This document shows positions 6,337 to 9,007 of a stretch of DNA of 9,007 nt, piece after piece. Made by a program: the position numbers and the translations under genes. Where the stretch lies: the NCBI GenBank assembly GCA_012519125.1, contig JAAYQY010000003.1, positions 1 to 9,007 of the forward strand, given 5' to 3'. Source of the DNA: Spirochaetales bacterium. GTDB taxonomy: Bacteria; Spirochaetota; Spirochaetia; Sphaerochaetales; Sphaerochaetaceae. Below the pieces are notes generated by a model. It was not told the origin of the DNA and ran no database searches. It saw nothing but the letters and a program-made list of their open reading frames with translations. The first letter of the stretch is position 1. Each line of letters starts with the position of its first letter.

Positions 6337-8126
6337 TGGAAACAATGAAACGATCACAACAACGCAAAGAAGATACCTGGGATCTGACCAGCCTCTTTTC
6401 CGACGCCGCGAGCTGGGAAGAAGGCCTTGCCCAATTCAGGGCCCGCATTGAGCAAGCTCCTTCTTTCAAGGGAAAGCTTTCTCAAGGAAAGGAGTCTTTC
6501 CTCGATACCATGCGCTGGTATGAAGAAACCGGCATCCTTGCAGAGCGAATCTACAACTGGGCGTTCCTCAATTACAGCGGTGATGCATCTGACAGCCAAA
6601 ATACCCATCGATACTCGCTTGCGGCAAGCTCCTTGAGCGATTTCTCTGCATCCATGGCATTTTTCGACCCGGAATTGCTCGCCTTGGATGATGAGCTTGT
6701 AGAATCGTATCTGAAAGAGAGCGCATTCGCTCCCTATGCGGTGTACATCCGCAAGGCACGCAGGTTCAAGGCTCATATCCTCAGTGAGCAGGAAGAGCGC
6801 ATCATGGCGCTGCAAAGCGAAGTGGCTTCCACTGCGCGTACCACCTTTTCTGATCTTACCAACGTTGATTTTGATTTCGGAATGCTTGACGGGAAACCGC
6901 TCACCCAGAGCTCACTCTCCTCGTTTCTGATGCAGGATGACCGGGCTCTTCGTAGGCAAGCGTACGAGCAGTTCTATGCCGTGTACGACAAGAGCAAGCA
7001 TGCCATTGCACGGCTGTACGAAGGCCAGGTAAAGCAGGACATGTTCCGTTGCAAGGTCCGAGGCTATGAGAGTGCACGGGCCATGGCTCTCTTTGGTGAC
7101 GATGTTCCGCTCTCAGTCTATGACAACCTCATCAAGGCGGTGCATGAGGCGCTTCCCACCTTGCACCGATACTATGCACTTCGAGCCAAGGTATTGGGCT
7201 TGGAAAAACTTGCACACTATGATGTATATGTACCGCTGCTCAAAGGTTTGCAAATGAAGACCAGCTATGAGGAGGCGGTGACCACCATAGCCAATGCACT
7301 TGCACCTCTGGGAGAAGCGTACGTCACTACCCTCTCCAAGGGACTTTTGGAAGATCGCTGGGTCGACCGCTATGAGAACAAGGGAAAGCGCAGCGGCGCA
7401 TTCAGCAGTGGAACCTACACCTCCAAGCCGTACATCCTGCTCAACTACAAAGAAGATGTGCTGCGTGACCTCTTCACGGTTGCCCATGAGGGTGGACACT
7501 CAATGCACAGCTGGTACAGCGTTCGGAACAACCCCTACCTGCATGCAGATTACACCATTTTTGAGGCAGAGGTTGCGTCTACCTTCAATGAGCAGCTGGT
7601 TGCCAAGTACCTGCTCGACCATGCCGAGGATGACACCATGAAAGCATACATCCTGGGCAAGCAGATTGACGACATCGTTGCCACGCTCTTCAGGCAGACA
7701 ATGTTTGCCGAGTACGAGATGATCACGCACAGGATTGCGGAGTCGGGTACTCCCTTGACCTTGGAGGTACTTCGCAAGGAGTACCGCACCCTCTTGACCA
7801 CCTATTTTGGGAAGGGTGTCCAGTTTGAGGAACAAAGTGATCTGGAAGGTCTGAGGATTCCTCACTTCTACTCTCCTTTCTATGTGTACAAGTATGCAAC
7901 CGGCCTCAGTGCAGCAATAGCCCTCAGCCAAAAAGTGCTCAACGGTGGAGAGAAGGAGAAGCAGGACTATCTCTCCTTCCTCAAGAGCGGCGGAAGCCTC
8001 TATCCCATCGAGTCCCTCCGTAAGGCTGGGGTCGACATGACCAGCGAAAAGCCGGTCAAGGATGCCCTTTCCACGTTTGCTGACTTGCTCGACCAACTGG
8101 AGAAACTGCTGGGAGTGAATTCCTAA
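6336..8126 (+). CDS. pepF: M3 family oligoendopeptidase, PepF type
   Basis: This is a cytoplasmic zinc metallopeptidase of the thimet/oligopeptidase F clan, which cuts peptides of roughly 7-17 residues and not folded proteins. At 596 residues it matches PepF length. The zinc motif HEGGH (384-388) lies in FTVAHEGGHSMHSWYS, with the further glutamate ligand probably Glu412 in FEAEVASTFNE. The substrate-side signature IPHFYSPFYVYKYATG (508-523) is typical of PepF. Residues 1-200 form the N-terminal helical domain. There is no signal peptide. ATG 6336 overlaps the rdgB stop by one base, with GGGAG (6324-6328) seven bases upstream; ATG 6345 is a possible later start. As last gene of the clpP-clpX operon it could process peptides released by ClpXP, which is an inference from context and known size preference. 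Confidence 0.94.
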   Translation: METMKRSQQRKEDTWDLTSLFSDAASWEEGLAQFRARIEQAPSFKGKLSQGKESFLDTMRWYEETGILAERIYNWAFLNYSGDASDSQNTHRYSLAASSLSDFSASMAFFDPELLALDDELVESYLKESAFAPYAVYIRKARRFKAHILSEQEERIMALQSEVASTARTTFSDLTNVDFDFGMLDGKPLTQSSLSSFLMQDDRALRRQAYEQFYAVYDKSKHAIARLYEGQVKQDMFRCKVRGYESARAMALFGDDVPLSVYDNLIKAVHEALPTLHRYYALRAKVLGLEKLAHYDVYVPLLKGLQMKTSYEEAVTTIANALAPLGEAYVTTLSKGLLEDRWVDRYENKGKRSGAFSSGTYTSKPYILLNYKEDVLRDLFTVAHEGGHSMHSWYSVRNNPYLHADYTIFEAEVASTFNEQLVAKYLLDHAEDDTMKAYILGKQIDDIVATLFRQTMFAEYEMITHRIAESGTPLTLEVLRKEYRTLLTTYFGKGVQFEEQSDLEGLRIPHFYSPFYVYKYATGLSAAIALSQKVLNGGEKEKQDYLSFLKSGGSLYPIESLRKAGVDMTSEKPVKDALSTFADLLDQLEKLLGVNS

Positions 8127-8148
8127 GCTCTTTTTCAAAAGAGGGCTT
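8125..8148 (+). terminator. Possible weak hairpin after pepF
   Basis: AAGC-TCTTT (8125-8133) can pair with AAAGA (8138-8142) and, past a two-base GG bulge, with GCTT (8145-8148). The loop is TTCA. There is no T-run after it, so it may stabilise the mRNA 3' end or act with Rho and need not be a true intrinsic terminator. The tRNA promoter begins inside it. Confidence 0.3.
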
Positions 8149-8176
8149 GACTCAAGTCCCGCCCGTATTGTATTGT
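8147..8176 (+). promoter_or_regulatory. Candidate promoter for tRNA-Leu
   Basis: TTGACT (8147-8152) matches five of six -35 bases. TATTGT (8171-8176) matches four of six -10 bases at an 18-base spacing. Initiation would be near 8184, about 30 bases before the tRNA 5' end. There is no other comparably good pair in the 88-base gap between pepF and the tRNA. Confidence 0.5.
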
Positions 8177-8214
8177 TGCCACGTTCAGCGAACTTGCTGG
8201 ACAAACCTCAGAAT

Positions 8215-8299
8215 GCGGTAGTGGTGGAATTTGGTAGACACGCTAGCTTGAGGTGCTAGTGGGAGAAATCTTGTGCTGGTTCAAGTCCAGTCTACCGCA
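8215..8299 (+). tRNA. tRNA-Leu (anticodon GAG)
   Basis: The acceptor stem GCGGTAG (8215-8221) pairs with CTACCGC (8292-8298), and the discriminator is A8299. The anticodon stem CTAGC/GCTAG (8243-8247 and 8255-8259) closes the loop TTGAGGT, giving anticodon GAG at 8250-8252, which reads CUC and CUU. The T arm is GCTGG-TTCAAGT-CCAGT (8275-8291). A 15-base variable arm (8260-8274) marks a class II tRNA, as expected for leucine. CCA is not encoded: the bases after the discriminator are CTC, so the tail must be added by CCA transferase. The gene stands alone with its own candidate promoter and terminator. Confidence 0.96.
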
Positions 8300-8305
8300 C
8301 TCAAT

Positions 8306-8339
8306 AAAGCCCCTTGTCAGGATCCTGGCAAGGGGCTTT
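8306..8339 (+). terminator. Strong terminator, probably bidirectional
   Basis: AAAGCCCCTTG (8306-8316) pairs perfectly with CAAGGGGCTTT (8329-8339). The stem extends through a G-T pair and CAG/CTG to a GATC loop, with CAGGATCCTG palindromic at its centre. TTTCTT follows on the plus strand and TTTATT on the minus strand. It lies between the tRNA-Leu gene and the convergent lysE-type gene, so it can end both transcripts. Confidence 0.9.
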
Positions 8340-8354
8340 CTTCATATTCCGGCT

Positions 8355-8954
8355 CTACCACAATCCGATGAACATTCTCACAGCCGTGTATACCAACAAC
8401 AGTGACAGGACGGCATTGACTATACGGCGTGTTCGCTCAGTTTTAAGCAACCGAGAAATTCCCAAACCAAAGAGTGCCCAGGTAGTGAGCGCGGTGAAGC
8501 TCATCAGCGTGAAAGCAAGAGCACTTGCAACAAGATAGATAGCTCTACGCTCCATATCCCTGAGAAAAGTGGAATACACCGTGAGCCCGAGAATGATCAC
8601 CTTCGGATTGAGGAGTTGCAGAAGAAGTCCATTGCTGTATCCCAATGCTTTGGGGGCACGTTGGGAGAGCAAGTAAGAAGCAAAGAAGACATGATAGGCA
8701 AGATACAGGATGTACAGCGACCCGAATATGGTCAGCATCGGGACAACAGCCGGCACATGTTGCTGCAGCAAGGTTGCGAAAAGGGAACACAAGAGCATGA
8801 TGGAGAAGAATCCTGTGGCAATTCCCCCAAAATATGGCAAGGATCTGCGATAGCCGTAATTCAGACCCATGGCATGACTGCTGATCGTATTCGGGCCTGG
8901 GGTGAATGTGGTGATGAAGGCAAACAGAAACGTTGAAAACAGATCGATTTCCAT
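8355..8954 (-). CDS. LysE/RhtB family amino-acid exporter
   Basis: Proteins of this family sit in the inner membrane and export amino acids such as lysine, homoserine, threonine or leucine. The 199-residue length and six hydrophobic segments (about 5-25, 40-64, 70-94, 110-130, 138-165 and 178-197) are typical. The family signature TPGPN is at 18-22 in the first segment, and LLNPKVIILGL (114-124) is a second conserved stretch. The gene runs towards the tRNA and stops 16 bases short of their shared terminator. The start at 8954 has only a weak AGAG (8962-8965) as ribosome site, but it gives a normal family N terminus. A perfect 13-base dyad lies just upstream. The exported substrate cannot be deduced from sequence. 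Confidence 0.92.
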   Translation of the reverse strand: MEIDLFSTFLFAFITTFTPGPNTISSHAMGLNYGYRRSLPYFGGIATGFFSIMLLCSLFATLLQQHVPAVVPMLTIFGSLYILYLAYHVFFASYLLSQRAPKALGYSNGLLLQLLNPKVIILGLTVYSTFLRDMERRAIYLVASALAFTLMSFTALTTWALFGLGISRLLKTERTRRIVNAVLSLLLVYTAVRMFIGLW

Positions 8955-8966
8955 GCAGATACTCTA

Positions 8967-8979
8967 GCAGAAGTTCTGC
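8967..8979. promoter_or_regulatory. 13-base perfect dyad upstream of the LysE-type gene
   Basis: GCAGAAGTTCTGC has two six-base arms around one central base and lies 12 bases before the exporter start codon. Weak -35 (TTCGCA) and -10 (TAGAGT) matches on the minus strand would flank it, at 18-base spacing, which would place the dyad in the usual position of a repressor operator. The transcript would then begin at about the start codon. The dyad is seen directly; the operator role is inference, and the site could be chance. Confidence 0.35.
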
Positions 8980-8991
8980 CCGCTTGCGAAT

Positions 8992-9007
8992 AAAAAAGAC
9001 CCCGGAA
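8992..9007 (-). terminator. Possible half of a terminator at the right edge
   Basis: On the minus strand the end of the window reads CCGGGGTCTTTTTTA, which looks like the 3' arm and T-run of an intrinsic terminator whose other arm is beyond position 9007. If so, a minus-strand gene ends just outside the window and the LysE-type gene has its own promoter. The matching arm cannot be seen. Confidence 0.3.

Noticed and set aside
8314..8538. Plus-strand open frame over the right part of the terminator and the exporter gene
   Set aside because: It begins inside the terminator hairpin and is antisense to the clearly coding LysE-type gene.
1..9007. Mobile elements, CRISPR arrays, attachment sites
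   Set aside because: No transposase, integrase, regular repeat-spacer pattern or flanking direct repeats. The tRNA-Leu 3' end shows no duplicated copy within the window.

Overview
The window is a chromosomal housekeeping segment, read almost entirely left to right. Protein content and style suggest a spirochaete, most likely a Sphaerochaeta-like organism. This is an inference from recognition only; no 16S or other marker gene is present. Base composition looks even throughout. I see no insertion sequence, phage gene, CRISPR array or sign of recent transfer.

Layout: (1) At the left edge, on the minus strand, is the N-terminal part of an ArsC/Spx-family thioredoxin-fold protein. (2) A 268-base intergenic region separates it from the divergent tig gene and holds a candidate tig promoter and two small dyads. 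(3) tig (trigger factor, 417-1766) is closed by a clear intrinsic terminator at 1795-1827. (4) A tightly packed six-gene co-directional run, probably one operon, spans 1857-8126: clpP, clpX, a DHH/DHHA1 phosphoesterase of the NrnA type, an unrecognised protein resembling a divergent sigma-70 factor, an RdgB/HAM1 nucleotide pyrophosphatase, and a PepF-type M3 oligoendopeptidase. Junctions are 1-base overlaps or gaps of 1 to 51 bases. (5) A tRNA-Leu(GAG) gene with its own candidate promoter and a strong terminator follows. (6) A LysE/RhtB-type exporter gene converges on that terminator from the right. A possible half-terminator of a further minus-strand gene lies at the right edge.

The genes fit a theme of protein quality control and clean-up of breakdown products. 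Trigger factor folds nascent chains. ClpXP degrades proteins to short peptides, which a PepF-type peptidase could trim further. NrnA-type enzymes finish very short RNAs and pAp. RdgB removes non-canonical purine nucleotides. The least explained item is the 325-residue protein at 4734-5711. It has a sigma region-2-like N-terminal half, a long central helical part with a second HTH-like segment, and a region-4-like helix-turn-helix at the C terminus. It sits inside this operon and is the best candidate here for something not well described.
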